From NCBI RefSeq assembly GCF_021130785.1, contig NW_025777644.1:26271-90270 (forward strand): 64,000 bases of DNA, given 5' to 3'. Positions 41,763-51,458 of this stretch are shown here, piece after piece. A model generated the notes under the pieces. The model searched no databases. It had not been told where the DNA came from and saw only the letters and a program-made list of their open reading frames with translations. Within the stretch, counting starts at the first letter, position 1; each line of letters begins with the position of its first letter. Origin of the DNA: Homalodisca vitripennis. Its lineage: Eukaryota; Arthropoda; Insecta; Hemiptera; Cicadellidae. Position numbers and translations under genes: made by a program.

Positions 41763-41810
41763 TTATAGAAAAATCTTTTAACTAAATTTAGTTAAAAGAT
41801 TTTTCTATAA
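41763..41810. promoter_or_regulatory. 48-bp perfect palindrome, symmetric promoter-like
   Basis: Exactly self-complementary with no loop, centred between 41786 and 41787. Each arm ends in TTTTTCTATAA. Outward it continues to AATGG-type sequence and the TIR gene start; inward it continues to CAAATAG, one short step from the gene-start motif but without an ATG. Same palindrome at 57662-57709. Confidence 0.8.
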
Positions 41811-41811
41811 C

Positions 41812-42005
41812 AAATAGAACAATCTGAAAACATTTGACCAGAAATTGTGCTGATTTGTGTCAAAAATCACTACTTCTCAAAATTTAATTTTACAAATTTT
41901 TGCTCTTTAAATAGAACAATCTGAAAACATTTGACCAGAAATTGTGCTGATTTGTGTCAAAAATCACTACTTCTCAAAATTTAATTTTACAAATTTTTGC
42001 TCTTT
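41812..42005 (+). repeat. 97-bp tandem duplication upstream of polymerase gene
   Basis: AAATAGAACAATCTGAAAAC begins at 41812 and 41909 with a period of 97 bp, and the copies look identical. Only part of the first copy lies in the TIR. Both end CTCTTTAAATA, so the gene-start motif of the polymerase gene (TTTAAATATGG) is duplicated; only the second has the ATG. Confidence 0.9.
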
Positions 42006-42009
42006 AAAT

Positions 42010-45000
42010 ATGGAGCGGAAAAAGATAGAGTGCCCATACTGCAAAAAAGACATTTTTGAACATCACTATACTCGTCATTACAATTCTAAAAATCATTTGA
42101 AGAACAAAGAAATTTATAATAAAGAATTGAATTATTTAAGACAATGGGCTAAGGAGAATCAGATCGATGGTCACGAGAAGATGTACAATATAGAAAAATT
42201 GCGTGAATTAAAGAAAAAACTTTAAGGAAGATAAAAAAGATCTCAATCTATTTAATGATGAAAAAATTCAATCAATCGCTGAAAAATTGTCCTTAGAAAC
42301 AAACGATAAAACTAAGTCTGAAATGATCGAAGAAATTGATAAAACTCTTAAAGTAAAATCCGAAAATATCATTGATGTAGAAGTTTTATCCTCAATACAC
42401 GGTCTTTTCAAGCAATACATTTTAACAAACTTGAACGACAATTCCATGTCAATTTACAAATATCTTTCAATTATGCGGTCAGAAATTAAAAGTTTAATCG
42501 AGAAATTTCAAGAAAATGTTAAAAATATGAAGGGCTATCTCTCTTTGGAATGTGAATACGAACTAACTTTAGTGAATGGTGAACCGCAAACATGTCTAAT
42601 GTATTTTACTATAAAAGCAGATGAAATCTTCGATGTAAATGATTTTATCACCAAACAATTTAATAAATTAACACATCGTGAACAAACAAATCATCCAAAT
42701 AAGGGTTCTGGATGGACATTTAAAAGCTGCAAACAACTAGTTTTGAGCATTAATAAACACGAAATGATGAACGCAGGATCATATATCGATTTACCAAAGG
42801 AAATCAAAGATAAAAAAGCTTGTGTAAATATCAAAAATAAAGATGATTATTGCTTTATTTACTCTATCCGATGCGCTATTGAAAAACCCGAGACTCATGT
42901 TGACAGAGCAAAACAATACGAAAAATTCGTAAACGATGAGATATTTTCTGGATTCGACTATCCTATGTCTTTAAAAGATATACAATTATTTGAAAAAACG
43001 AAGCAGCAAAGCAAAGTACAAGTATCCGAAAATGTCTGTAAATGTCTATACTTTTGATGAAAAACTACACATAGTACCGTTGCAAATTTCAGAAGTTTAT
43101 GACGCCAAGTTAGAAATTGATTTATTGTATGTTAAACAAGATGATAAATCCCATTATGTTTTGATAACAGATTTAAGTAGATTAGCGAGTTCACAGATAT
43201 CAAAAAATGCTCACAAGACGTTCTTGTGTCGAAGATGTTTAAGCCATTTCTACAAATATAGTGCTTTATCAGATCATTTAGAAATTTGTAAGCAACATGA
43301 AGTTTGCAAGCCAATTATGCCGTTTCCGGGTCAAACAACTAAATTTACCAATTACCAAAAGAAATTTAGCCATCCGTACGTTATTTATATGGATTTTGAA
43401 AGCATATTAGAGAAGATTCCCACATGCAAAAACAATCCGCAAAAATCGACTACAACCAAGATTCAGAGGCACATTCCTTATGGTTTTACTCTATATTTAG
43501 TGTCGAATGTGACCAATCGTATGTACAAGCCGATATGTTATCGAGCAAAAAATGAAGAAGAGTTGCCGAACGTTCCTGCAAAATTGTTTGAAGAACTCAA
43601 TAAATTATCGAAGTACATAGCTAAAAAATATAATTCAAAGAACATGAAGCCCATGAAATTGACTGACGAAGAAGAAATTTCGTATCAAAATTCAAATCTT
43701 TGCCACATTTGTGAAGAAATATCGTATCAAGACACTGAAAAAACTTTAGGGTTTTTACCAGATAATTGGAGTTCTGCTTATGATGCATTCAAAAAATGCA
43801 GAGATCACTGTCATTTGACTGGAAAATTTCGAGGTGCAGCTCATAGAATTTGTAATCTGAATTTGAAATTTCCTCAGAATATTCCCGTTTTCTGTCACAA
43901 TATGTCTAATTACGATACGCATTTGTACATAAAAGAATTGGCAAAACAATACGGTAATGTTGATTTGATTGCAAACACCGATGAACGATATATAAATTAC
44001 TCTGTAAATTCTGGATACGGGTATGAATTTGATGGTGACAAACCTAGAAAGTTCATAAAATTCTCTTTCGTAGACACGTTTAGATTCATGGCGTCATCTA
44101 TCGAAAAATTAGCTAAAAATCTAAAGAGAGAAGACTTCAAACATACAAATCATTTTATACAGGATGGAAGAATATTGAATGAAATTATAGAAAGACAGCC
44201 AAATGACGAAGAAGAGATTTTTAAAATATTGTCAGGAAAAGGAATATTTCCCTATGAATTTATCGATAGTATTGAAAAACTTGATTACAAAGAAGAGCTG
44301 AAAATTCAAGATTTCTATTCACTCTTGACAGATGAGAGCATATCTGAGAAAGATTATCAACACTACTTAAATGTTTGGAACAAATTAAAAGAGAAAAATC
44401 TGGGAAATTATTCTGATTTGTACAACATTCAAGATGTTTTATTGCTCGCTGATATCTTTGAAAATTTCAGAAACATTTGCCTTAATTGTTATAAACTCGA
44501 TCCGGCACACTATCTAACAGCTCCCAGTCTCGCATGGGACGCAATGTTAAAATTAACGAAAATTGAGCTTCAGCTAATTAACGATTATAATATGTATTTG
44601 ATGATTGAAAAAGGCATTCGTGGAGGTATTTCTCAGTGTATTAAACGATATGTGAAAGCAAATAACAAATATTTGAAAGATTTCGATAAGACAAAGCCCG
44701 AAAACTATTTACTCTATCTCGATGCTAATAACCTTTATGGGTATGGCCTCATGCAAAGTTTACCATACGGCGATATCAAGTGGATGGATCCTAAAACGTA
44801 TACAAAAGAAGAGTGGCAAGAAACAATTTTAGAACTCACTGGCGACGAAGATTATGGCTATATTCTCGAAGTTGATCTTGGATATCCAACGAATTTACAC
44901 GAACATCACAAGGATTTACCTCTTGCTCCAGAACATTTTAAAAACAAACTTTGCACAACTCTACTGGATAAAACTGAATACGTTGTTCATTCGAGAAATT

Positions 45001-45903
45001 TGAAGTTCTATTTGGAACAAGGTATGATTTTGAAACATGTGAATAGAGTTATTGCATTCGATCAGAAGCCTTTTATGAAAGAATACATTGATTTTAACAC
45101 AAACATGAGAACCAAAGCTACAAGCGACTTTGAAAAGGACTTTTATAAGCTGATGAACAACTCAGTTTTTGGAAAATCTATGGAAAATGTGAGAAATAGA
45201 TGTGATATTAGACTAGGAAATGAAGAATTTTCAATGAAACAAGCTAAGAAAACAAATTTCAAATGCTTTAACATCTTTGACGACAACTGTATAGCGAGTC
45301 ACATGTACAAACAAAAGGTTAAATTTAACAAACCGATTTACATAGGATTTTCAGTTCTCGACCTCTCAAAATTGCTAATGTACGAGTTTTATTACGATAA
45401 ATTAAAGAAGTTTGATCCAGATTTGAATCTGTGTTACATGGATACAGACAGTTATTTTCTAGAATTGAAACGAGATCCTTTTAAAATTATTAAAGAAAAT
45501 ATAGATGACTTTGATACAAGTGATTATCCAAAAGATCATGAATGTTTCACTACTAAAAATAAGAAGGTAATAGGGAAATTCAAAGATGAGTTTAAATAGC
45601 GAAGTTTTAGAAGAATTTTGTGGTTTAAGGTCTAAGATGTACTCGTACAAATATCTAGATAAAAACCCAGTTAGGTGTAAAGGAATTAAGAGAAGCGTTG
45701 TAAATAAAACAATAAATATCGAAAACTTGAAGAGATGTTTGTTCGAAGATAAAGAAGAATTTAGGGAGATGACAGTCATCAAAAGTTATAAACATGAGTT
45801 GTACACTGTTACCATAAACAAGCTGGCACTGAACGCTAAAGATGATAAGAGAATTGTCCTAGAAAATAAGATCGATACAGTACCGTATGGCTATAAAATC
45901 TGA
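42010..45903 (+). pseudogene. protein-primed family B DNA polymerase, three +1 frame breaks
   Basis: Replicates the element using a terminal protein primer. The ATG at 42010 follows TTTAAATATGG. An N-terminal C2H2-like finger (CPYC then HH/H) opens frame 1, which shifts to frame 2 at A6 42214-42219 and to frame 3 at A6 42993-42998. The main block (42990-45599) has, by its own residue count: a C2H2-like finger at 80-100; ExoI DFE at 135-137; a treble-clef endonuclease VII-like insertion (CHIC 238-241, DHCH 272-275, HRIC 285-288); ExoII NYD 307-309; ExoIII Y478/D482; PolA D578 in LDANNLYG; PolB K720 with NNSVFG; and PolC YMDTDS 816-821. A third +1 break near 45594 puts the C-terminal KMYS region in frame 1. 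All catalytic motifs are present. About 1,300 residues in total is normal for the family. Whether the breaks are real is open. Confidence 0.92.
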
Positions 45904-45950
45904 TATATTAGACGAATTAAATAAATAAACTTGGAAACTTTGATATGTAA

Positions 45951-46970
45951 ATGGAAGATGATTTAATTCACTGTCACAAGTGTAAAAAGAAAACGAAAAA
46001 TATAGATTCAAAAATCGTTCAAACTCAAAATGGATTGTATAGAATTGCTGCAAAATGTTCAAAATGTAAGACAAACAAGAGTAAGTTTATAAAGAATCCA
46101 AATCCAAAACCTGTTAAGCAAGAATTGAAGACTAAAGATGAGATAGAGATTGAAGCTCGAGAAATTCATGAACCAGTACGAAAAAAGTTTAAAAAGAGAA
46201 AAATTATAACATTAGGAATTGACGATTTATGGGCAGCAGATTTAGTTATAATGTCTAACTATTCGGATCAAAATGATGGATTTAAGTATATGTTAAATGT
46301 TATTGATACTTTCTCAAAATATGCTTGGTCAAGAGCTATCAAAAGAAAAAACGGCAAGGATATTTCAAAAGCTTTCGAAGATATAGTAAAAGATGCCATA
46401 AGGATCAATCACAAACCTCCTAACCTACTTCATACAGATAAGGGTTTAGAGTTTAAAAATAAAGAATTTAACGATGTTTTGAGGAAATACAACATTAAGA
46501 TTTATCATACTGAAAACGAAGAGAAATCAAGTATTGTAGAGAGATATAACAGAACTCAAAATGAGAGAATGAAAGTAATTTTTGAGATTAATAAAAACTT
46601 TAAATGGATCGATATTCTTCAAAAAATCGTAAAGAAATATAACGATACTGTTCATAGCACAATCAAAATGAAGCCTAAAGACGTAGATAAAGATGCAGAA
46701 AAAGAGTTATTAGAGTCGGTTTTTAAGTATGTTCCACCAGAAATTCACACGAAAACTAAATTTAAAGTCAATGATCATGTAAGAATTGTTAGTAAAAAAC
46801 AAACATTTTCGAACAAATATAAGAACAATTGGTCAAGAGAAATCTTTGTGATTTATCAAATTAATAACACAGATCCTGTAACTTATAGTATAAAAGATTT
46901 AAATAATGAAGAAATAACCGGAAAGTTTTATGAATATGAATTGAGAAAGTCAAAGATTTTTTCTATATAA
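45951..46970 (+). CDS. retroviral-type (rve) integrase
   Basis: Inserts the element by DDE chemistry. 339 residues, intact. Residues 8-39 form a zinc ribbon (CHKC and CSKC pairs) like the separate small protein at 53585; this DUF5679-like domain lies before the catalytic core. The RNase H-fold core has D97 (LWAADLV), D163 (LLHTDKGLEF) and E197 (SSIVERYNRTQ), a DD33E arrangement typical of Polinton integrases. The C-terminal part (about 260-339) looks like a small beta-barrel or chromodomain-like module. The start follows TGATATGTAAATGG. It lies 47 bp after the polymerase gene. No breaks, so it may be functional. Confidence 0.95.
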   Translation: MEDDLIHCHKCKKKTKNIDSKIVQTQNGLYRIAAKCSKCKTNKSKFIKNPNPKPVKQELKTKDEIEIEAREIHEPVRKKFKKRKIITLGIDDLWAADLVIMSNYSDQNDGFKYMLNVIDTFSKYAWSRAIKRKNGKDISKAFEDIVKDAIRINHKPPNLLHTDKGLEFKNKEFNDVLRKYNIKIYHTENEEKSSIVERYNRTQNERMKVIFEINKNFKWIDILQKIVKKYNDTVHSTIKMKPKDVDKDAEKELLESVFKYVPPEIHTKTKFKVNDHVRIVSKKQTFSNKYKNNWSREIFVIYQINNTDPVTYSIKDLNNEEITGKFYEYELRKSKIFSI

Positions 46971-46973
46971 ATG
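46961..46973 (+). promoter_or_regulatory. start-site motif overlapping integrase stop
   Basis: TTTTTTCTATATAAATGG spans the junction. The integrase stop codon TAA is inside the motif, and the next gene's ATG follows at once, leaving no intergenic base. This is the clearest example of the element-wide TAAATGG signal. Confidence 0.6.
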
Positions 46974-47354
46974 GAGGCCCAAAAGAAATGTTCAATGTGC
47001 AAAGAATTAAAAGGTTTTGAAGAATTTTATAAAGATAAGAGTAGAAAAGATGGAATTATTTATAATTGTAAAGATTGTTATAGGAAGTATCATAAAGAGC
47101 TGTATGATAAAATAGAAAAATTAACTTTGGAAGAGAAAGAATGTCTTAAATGTAAAGAAACTAAAAAAATTTCAGAGTTTAATAGTGATCACTATAGTAG
47201 AGATAAGAAAGACTCATATTGTAAAGATTGTGTAAAGAAGAATCACCATAGATTATATTATGAAGATACTCAATGTGAATGTGGAAGAACTATAAAATGG
47301 TTAAATAATTATCAAAAACATTTACAAACAAAATATCATAATTCAAGAGTTTAA
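46971..47354 (+). CDS. cysteine-rich zinc-finger protein
   Basis: 127 residues. Two tandem C-x2-C ... C-x2-C modules (residues about 7-36, CSMC then CKDC; about 58-87, CLKC then CKDC), each with a K-x-F-E-F-like spacer and ending in C-x2-C, as in treble-clef or endonuclease VII-like fingers. A final finger (CEC about 102-104, with H residues near 117 and 122) resembles C2H2. Probably binds nucleic acid; enzymatic activity is not shown by the sequence. The start is fixed by CTATATAAATGG. A decayed tandem copy follows immediately. Confidence 0.7.
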   Translation: MEAQKKCSMCKELKGFEEFYKDKSRKDGIIYNCKDCYRKYHKELYDKIEKLTLEEKECLKCKETKKISEFNSDHYSRDKKDSYCKDCVKKNHHRLYYEDTQCECGRTIKWLNNYQKHLQTKYHNSRV

Positions 47355-47387
47355 CATTTTCATCGTGTAATAATTTGTTCTATATAA

Positions 47388-47724
47388 ATGGAGTCTCAAA
47401 AGAAATGTACAATGTGTCAAGAAGAGAATAGAAAAGACTGTTATTGTAAGGAATTATATGATAAAATGAACAAATTAACTTTAGAAGAGAAAAAGTGTTA
47501 CTTTTGTAAAGAAATTAAAAATATTTCTGAATTTAATAACTGGCAGTATAGTAAAGATAGAAAAGATGCTTTTTGCAAAGCTTGTGCTAAAAACATTTTC
47601 AGCGAAAGTTATAAAAACGAAATGCCTTGTGAATATGAAAAAAAAAATTCTACGATGGTTACCTAGTTATGCTAAACATTTACAAACAAAATATAATAAA
47701 TCGAGAGTTTTTAGTAAAATTTAG
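47388..47724 (+). pseudogene. decayed duplicate of the zinc-finger protein
   Basis: Begins with the same motif (TTCTATATAAATGG) and a near-identical first few codons as the gene at 46971. Part of the first finger is deleted. Frame 1 closes after A9 at 47638-47646. The conserved C-terminal finger (AKHLQTKY) continues in the +1 frame to a stop at 47722-47724, overlapping the 3' end of the convergent BRO gene. A tandem duplicate that has lost function, or carries another +1 indel. Confidence 0.75.
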
Positions 47725-48520
47725 AAACATTTTCATCGTGTAATTTAGATATTCTATAAATCAGTCGAGATTCTGCCATATGTGTAGTAAAATGATTTCC
47801 GTTGTATAAAATATTCAAAGATTCTTTCATTTGGTTGTAGAGATTTATACTATTTGGATCTCCATGTCTTAATAAAATTTCCATTTCTGGGTAATCAATT
47901 TCAAGTTCTTTCAATCTTTTCGGTATTTCTCTCTTTTGAGCTCTGATAACGTAATAAGGCCATTCCCACATGTGATTCTTCTTAATTAACACAAAAACAT
48001 GGTGTTTTTTCTTATCAAAATCTTTACAAACAAGATCTGGTTTCATTAAGTCAATTTTTACACTTTGTTTTGCAATTATTTCCGTTTTGATTTCATCTTT
48101 AATTTGCAAGTGCTTAACTTTGTCCTCTAAATATTTAATCTTGTTTTCAAGTTTGTACACACCAAATTTACGAATGCTTGGTAAAACATCTCTCGTAACC
48201 CATTGTTGAAAGCTTTTTGCTTCTATTTTATGAGATCTTAAAATTAACGAATAAAGTCCTGATTCATTAATGAAAATAGTATCTTTGTGAATATTTGCGA
48301 GGTGGCCCTCGAGGGCTACCTTATCTTTTAGATAAAAGTATTGAGATTTGTCACCTTCATCGACATTATTTCTAATCGCTTTTTCTGTATTGTTATATTC
48401 CAATATTTCTGCAACATCTTTAGCCTTAAACCAAAATTCATTATTTTCGTCAACAATTGTTAAAATTTCTTTATTATTGAATTTTAGTTGATTATTTCTT
48501 AGATCTATGACTGACTCCAT
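47711..48520 (-). CDS. bro: BRO protein (Bro-N plus DUF3627)
   Basis: 269 residues, intact. The Bro-N DNA-binding domain covers about 25-118: WFKAKDVAEILEY, FINESGLYSLI, and FQQWVTRDVLPSIRKFGVY. A coiled segment follows (about 120-155). The C-terminal domain (about 170-250), with HHVFVLIKK, WPYYVIRAQ and HGDPNSINLYNQMKE, matches the DUF3627 region of baculovirus and entomopoxvirus BRO proteins. Known BRO proteins bind nucleic acid and affect host chromatin or transcription. The start follows TTTTTTCTATCTAAATGG on the minus strand. Likely acquired by exchange with insect dsDNA viruses (inference). A relic of a second copy lies just upstream of this gene. Confidence 0.9.
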   Translation of the reverse strand: MESVIDLRNNQLKFNNKEILTIVDENNEFWFKAKDVAEILEYNNTEKAIRNNVDEGDKSQYFYLKDKVALEGHLANIHKDTIFINESGLYSLILRSHKIEAKSFQQWVTRDVLPSIRKFGVYKLENKIKYLEDKVKHLQIKDEIKTEIIAKQSVKIDLMKPDLVCKDFDKKKHHVFVLIKKNHMWEWPYYVIRAQKREIPKRLKELEIDYPEMEILLRHGDPNSINLYNQMKESLNILYNGNHFTTHMAESRLIYRISKLHDENVSKFY

Positions 48521-48535
48521 TTAGATAGAAAAAAT

Positions 48536-48695
48536 TTAACAAGCAATTATTTGAGTGTAAAATCCAGATTCATTAATAAAAATTGAACTAGGATGTAATG
48601 TTTGTAAGAGTCGCGATTCGATACCCTTGTCAGAACGTATGTTTTTGAATATTTTCTCGGGGTCTATGGGATAGACTCCGGTGATTTATACATTT
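48536..48695 (-). pseudogene. Bro-N domain relic
   Basis: On the minus strand a short open segment ending at 48536-48538 contains SSIFINESGFYTQII, the Bro-N signature also seen in the intact gene next door, preceded by a KNIRSDKGIE segment that aligns with the region before that signature. Frame breaks and a stop precede it. It is the remains of a second BRO gene, so BRO duplicated or was replaced here. Confidence 0.7.
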
Positions 48696-48730
48696 AAGGG
48701 CTATTTTCTCGTCATTATCGTCATTTTAAT

Positions 48731-49469
48731 CTAATCGCCTCTCATCAATCTTAAATAAATTGTTGTTTTACTCTCATTATTTAATAAATTTCCCTCAGAG
48801 TCTTGTATAGTTAGAACGATTTTTTGAATTCTTTTAATGTTTTTTCTAATTGGAATATAATCGATTTCATTCGGTTTTTCACTGATTTTCGATCCATAAG
48901 CAACATTTGGGAAAAAAGTGTACAAAATTTCAGATTCTTTGTGTAAATGTTCGGTATGATTTTCAAAACTAGGTTCAACGAGATTGCAGTGCACTTCAAT
49001 TACATCGAACGGTCTAAATTTTGGCGTTTTATTTCCTAAATATACCTGATTTGGCTCAATAGTTTCTTGAACAAACCCTAACAAATCTACAATAATTGCT
49101 GAAAACATTATTCTTACTGGTGATTTTATTTGAATTTTATTAGAGAGATAATTTTTTTGCATTTCAAACTTGTTTTCGTCAAAGTTTAAAGATTTATCTG
49201 ATTGTTTGAATGTTTTCAGATAATTTTTAAGGGAATTTTTTATTTGATCGAAAGTATAATATCCTTTGTTTAAACCATAGTATTTTGTTATGTTCTTCTC
49301 AGTAAATCCTATACAATAAGGAGAACTTTCACTAATATTTATTACAAAATTATCAGAATAAAAGCCGCTTAAAACCGATAAAATAATTTGATTCTTCCTC
49401 TAAGTGTATAGGATGTTCCAAGTTTAAAACTAATTTAGAGCTTTCTGAAGTCAACTTGAACAGCTTCAT
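48731..49469 (-). pseudogene. penton-like minor capsid protein, +1 break
   Basis: The ATG at 49469 opens a frame (KLVLNLEHPIHLEE) that shifts +1 at A4 (plus strand 49371-49374). It then continues through YSDNF, a PYCIGFTEKN segment, YYTFDQI, VHCNLVEPSF and a C-terminal KIVLTIQDSEGN strand to 48731, about 245 residues in all. This combination is that of the Polinton single-jelly-roll capsid (vertex) protein. It would occupy capsid vertices beside the major capsid protein at 54288. Its start lacks the TAAATGG motif, which is unusual here, and it shares a 40-bp divergent intergenic region with the ATPase gene. Confidence 0.72.
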
Positions 49470-49509
49470 TTTCGCAAGCGTTGCTTCAAGATGAAAATCT
49501 TCTATTTAA

Positions 49510-50176
49510 ATGGAGAAATTTTTAAAGCAAAAAGATCAGATAAAACTTCAAACGTTTGAAGAAAATAAGAAAGATCAACCAATCAGATTGTTAATTGTTG
49601 GTTCAAGTGGATGTGGAAAAAACAACTTTATTATTGAATTTTATCTACAATAGGTTGATTCCTTATTCCAATTTGTATGTTTTTAGTAAATCTTTAGAAC
49701 AAGACGCCTATAAAAAATTACAAGAAAGATTTGAAAATATTGAGAAGAACTTAAGTAAGAAAATATCATATTTTTATAATGCTTCCGAGGACATAGTTCC
49801 GTTAAGCGAATGTAAACCGAATTCTTTAATCGTTTTTTTTGATGATTGTATTTTGGAAAATCAAGACGTTATCAAGGAATATTTCGTAATGTCTCGTCAC
49901 AAAAACATATCTTGTATCTATCTTTCCCAATGCTTTTCAAAGGTTGATAAACAAGTTATTAGAAATAATTTGAATATGTTGTGTATTTTTAAGCAAGATG
50001 ATCACTATTCGAGAAAGATTTATAACAATTATGTTGGTTCTGATATGAGTTTTAACCACTTTAATGAATTGTGTAATAAAATTTGGAAAGAAGATTATGG
50101 ATTTTTAACTATTAATCTAACTTTGAAGCCTAAAAATGGCAAATATTTGAATAAATTTTCCAATATAAACGTGTGA
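49510..50176 (+). pseudogene. FtsK/HerA-type genome-packaging ATPase, +1 break
   Basis: Drives DNA into the capsid. The start follows TTCTATTTAAATGG. The Walker A loop GSSGCGK (residues 31-37 of the first frame) is followed at once by an A6 run (49617-49622, within GAAAAAAC) where the frame shifts +1. The second frame continues with NSLIVFFDDC (Walker B, aspartates about 84 residues on) and LSQCFSKVDKQVIRNN, the sensor-like region of this family. About 220 residues is normal for Polinton ATPases. The break falls in the catalytic loop itself, so if real the copy is dead. Confidence 0.88.
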
Positions 50177-50185
50177 TAATCTAGG

Positions 50186-50485
50186 TGTTTTCATGTTTTT
50201 ACGTTCACGTTCCACGTTCACGTTCATGTTTCACGTTCATGTTTCACGTTCATGTTTCACGTTCACGTTTTACGTTCCGTGTTCTCGTTTCGTGTTCACG
50301 TTTCCACGTTCCACGTTCACGTTTTACGTTCCGTGTTCACGTTTCGTGTTCTCGTTTTCACGTTTCGTGTTCACGTTTCCACATTCCACGTTCACGTTTT
50401 ACGTTCCGTGTTCACGTTTTACGTTTTACGTTTCGTGTTCTCGTTTCGTGTTCACGTTTCCACGTTCCACGTTTACGTTTCAAAA
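50186..50485. repeat. ACGTT(C/T) low-complexity tract
   Basis: About 300 bp built from CACGTTC, CACGTTT, TACGTTC and CGTGTTC units. All three forward frames are open because of the repeat and are not genes. It separates the ATPase and virion-protein genes and ends just before the next start motif. Confidence 0.9.
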
Positions 50486-50498
50486 TTTTCCTAAATAA

Positions 50499-51458
50499 AT
50501 GGCGAACGTAACTTCAGAAGAAGCAAAAAAACTTGATCAAATAGAAAAGAAATTAATCAAAGAATTTAAAGAACAGATTCGAATTGATGAAAAAGAACAA
50601 GAATTTATTCAAAAAATTAATCAACCTGTAACATCTGCAATAAAAAATGTTGAGGGCAAAATTGAAAATGTTTTAAGCGATAATCAAAATTTGATGAATT
50701 TGGTTCCAGTTGTACGACAATTTGCTGATATTTCGATACCAGAATCTGAGTTTGAATTGCCAAAATTACCATCTTCAACACCATTTAGACCTCGAATCAT
50801 TGAAGACTCTACCATAGTTGAACCAATAAGTCCTGGAACAACGGATATAATAATTGGTGAAATTGGTAAAAAATTTCTTCCTAGAGCAAAGGATGATAAA
50901 TTTGGTTTGTATTGGGACAGAAAAAAGAAAAGTTTTATGATTGGAAATTTGCCCGTGAATTTTGAGCATAATGATATCATTATTAATGAAAAAACATATG
51001 AAGGAACTCAAGGTTTATGGAGATTATTAACAGGCACTGATGTTCCAAAAGACGGTTTATATTCTGAAGAAGACTTGAAAAAGTATACTGAAATTTTATG
51101 GAAATCTGATTCAATTTACAAAAATAATGATCCATCAACTAAGAAACCAAAGTCAAGTAAAGGTAAAAAATATCTCAATTTGATTAAACCAATTTGGGAA
51201 AAAAGAATCGAAGGATCAGGTGTGAGAAAATACAGTGATAATAAGATTGAATACAGATATATCGACGATTTGACAAAACTCGATGGAATTATTAATTATA
51301 TTTATGCTCAAGAAAAGGCTGGAAACAACAATTTTTTGAACGAAAAGAAAGCGATTAAAGATTTTATTTCGAACAAACTTGATGAAATGATTGAAAAACC
51401 TGATGGAATTAAAATATTTAAAACGAGTTTTGCCGGCAATAAGTTCATCTATGATTGA
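50499..51458 (+). CDS. DUF8207-like virion protein
   Basis: 319 residues, intact. Residues 1-65 are a charged coiled coil. A proline-rich linker (about 88-110) leads to a domain (about 134-210) with FGLYWD, FMIGN, DIIINEKTYEGTQGLW and LYSEEDLKKYTEIL, the pattern of the DUF8207 proteins found in insect and cnidarian Polintons. The basic KPKSSKGKKY stretch follows. The start follows TTTTCCTAAATAAATGG. The A6 at 50989-50994 (GAAAAAAC) is in frame here, unlike at the broken sites. Its stop overlaps the phospholipase start by 8 nt. The role in the virion is unknown; location among structural genes is the argument. Confidence 0.75.
   Translation: MANVTSEEAKKLDQIEKKLIKEFKEQIRIDEKEQEFIQKINQPVTSAIKNVEGKIENVLSDNQNLMNLVPVVRQFADISIPESEFELPKLPSSTPFRPRIIEDSTIVEPISPGTTDIIIGEIGKKFLPRAKDDKFGLYWDRKKKSFMIGNLPVNFEHNDIIINEKTYEGTQGLWRLLTGTDVPKDGLYSEEDLKKYTEILWKSDSIYKNNDPSTKKPKSSKGKKYLNLIKPIWEKRIEGSGVRKYSDNKIEYRYIDDLTKLDGIINYIYAQEKAGNNNFLNEKKAIKDFISNKLDEMIEKPDGIKIFKTSFAGNKFIYD

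Larger units (their letters stand above)
41235..41874 (+). repeat. left terminal inverted repeat
   Basis: Inverse of 57598-58221, with one obvious difference: 21 nt at 41266-41286 replace 4 nt at 58187-58190. It contains the complete TIR gene on the minus strand and a 48-bp palindrome. The inner boundary falls within ATCACTACT at about 41874. Confidence 0.93.

Noticed and set aside
41533..41781. 82-codon frame opposite the TIR gene (also 57691-57939)
   Set aside because: It is antisense to a conserved protein, and only the 102-residue frame has a diverged paralogue with matching amino acids.
49595..49640. -1 programmed frameshift at A AAA AAC in the ATPase gene
   Set aside because: The heptamer is in the right phase for a -1 slip, but the conserved protein continues in the +1 frame, so classical -1 frameshifting does not restore it.
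50185..50511. Three overlapping open frames of 80-108 codons
   Set aside because: They are all translations of the ACGTT(C/T) repeat and have no protein-like composition.
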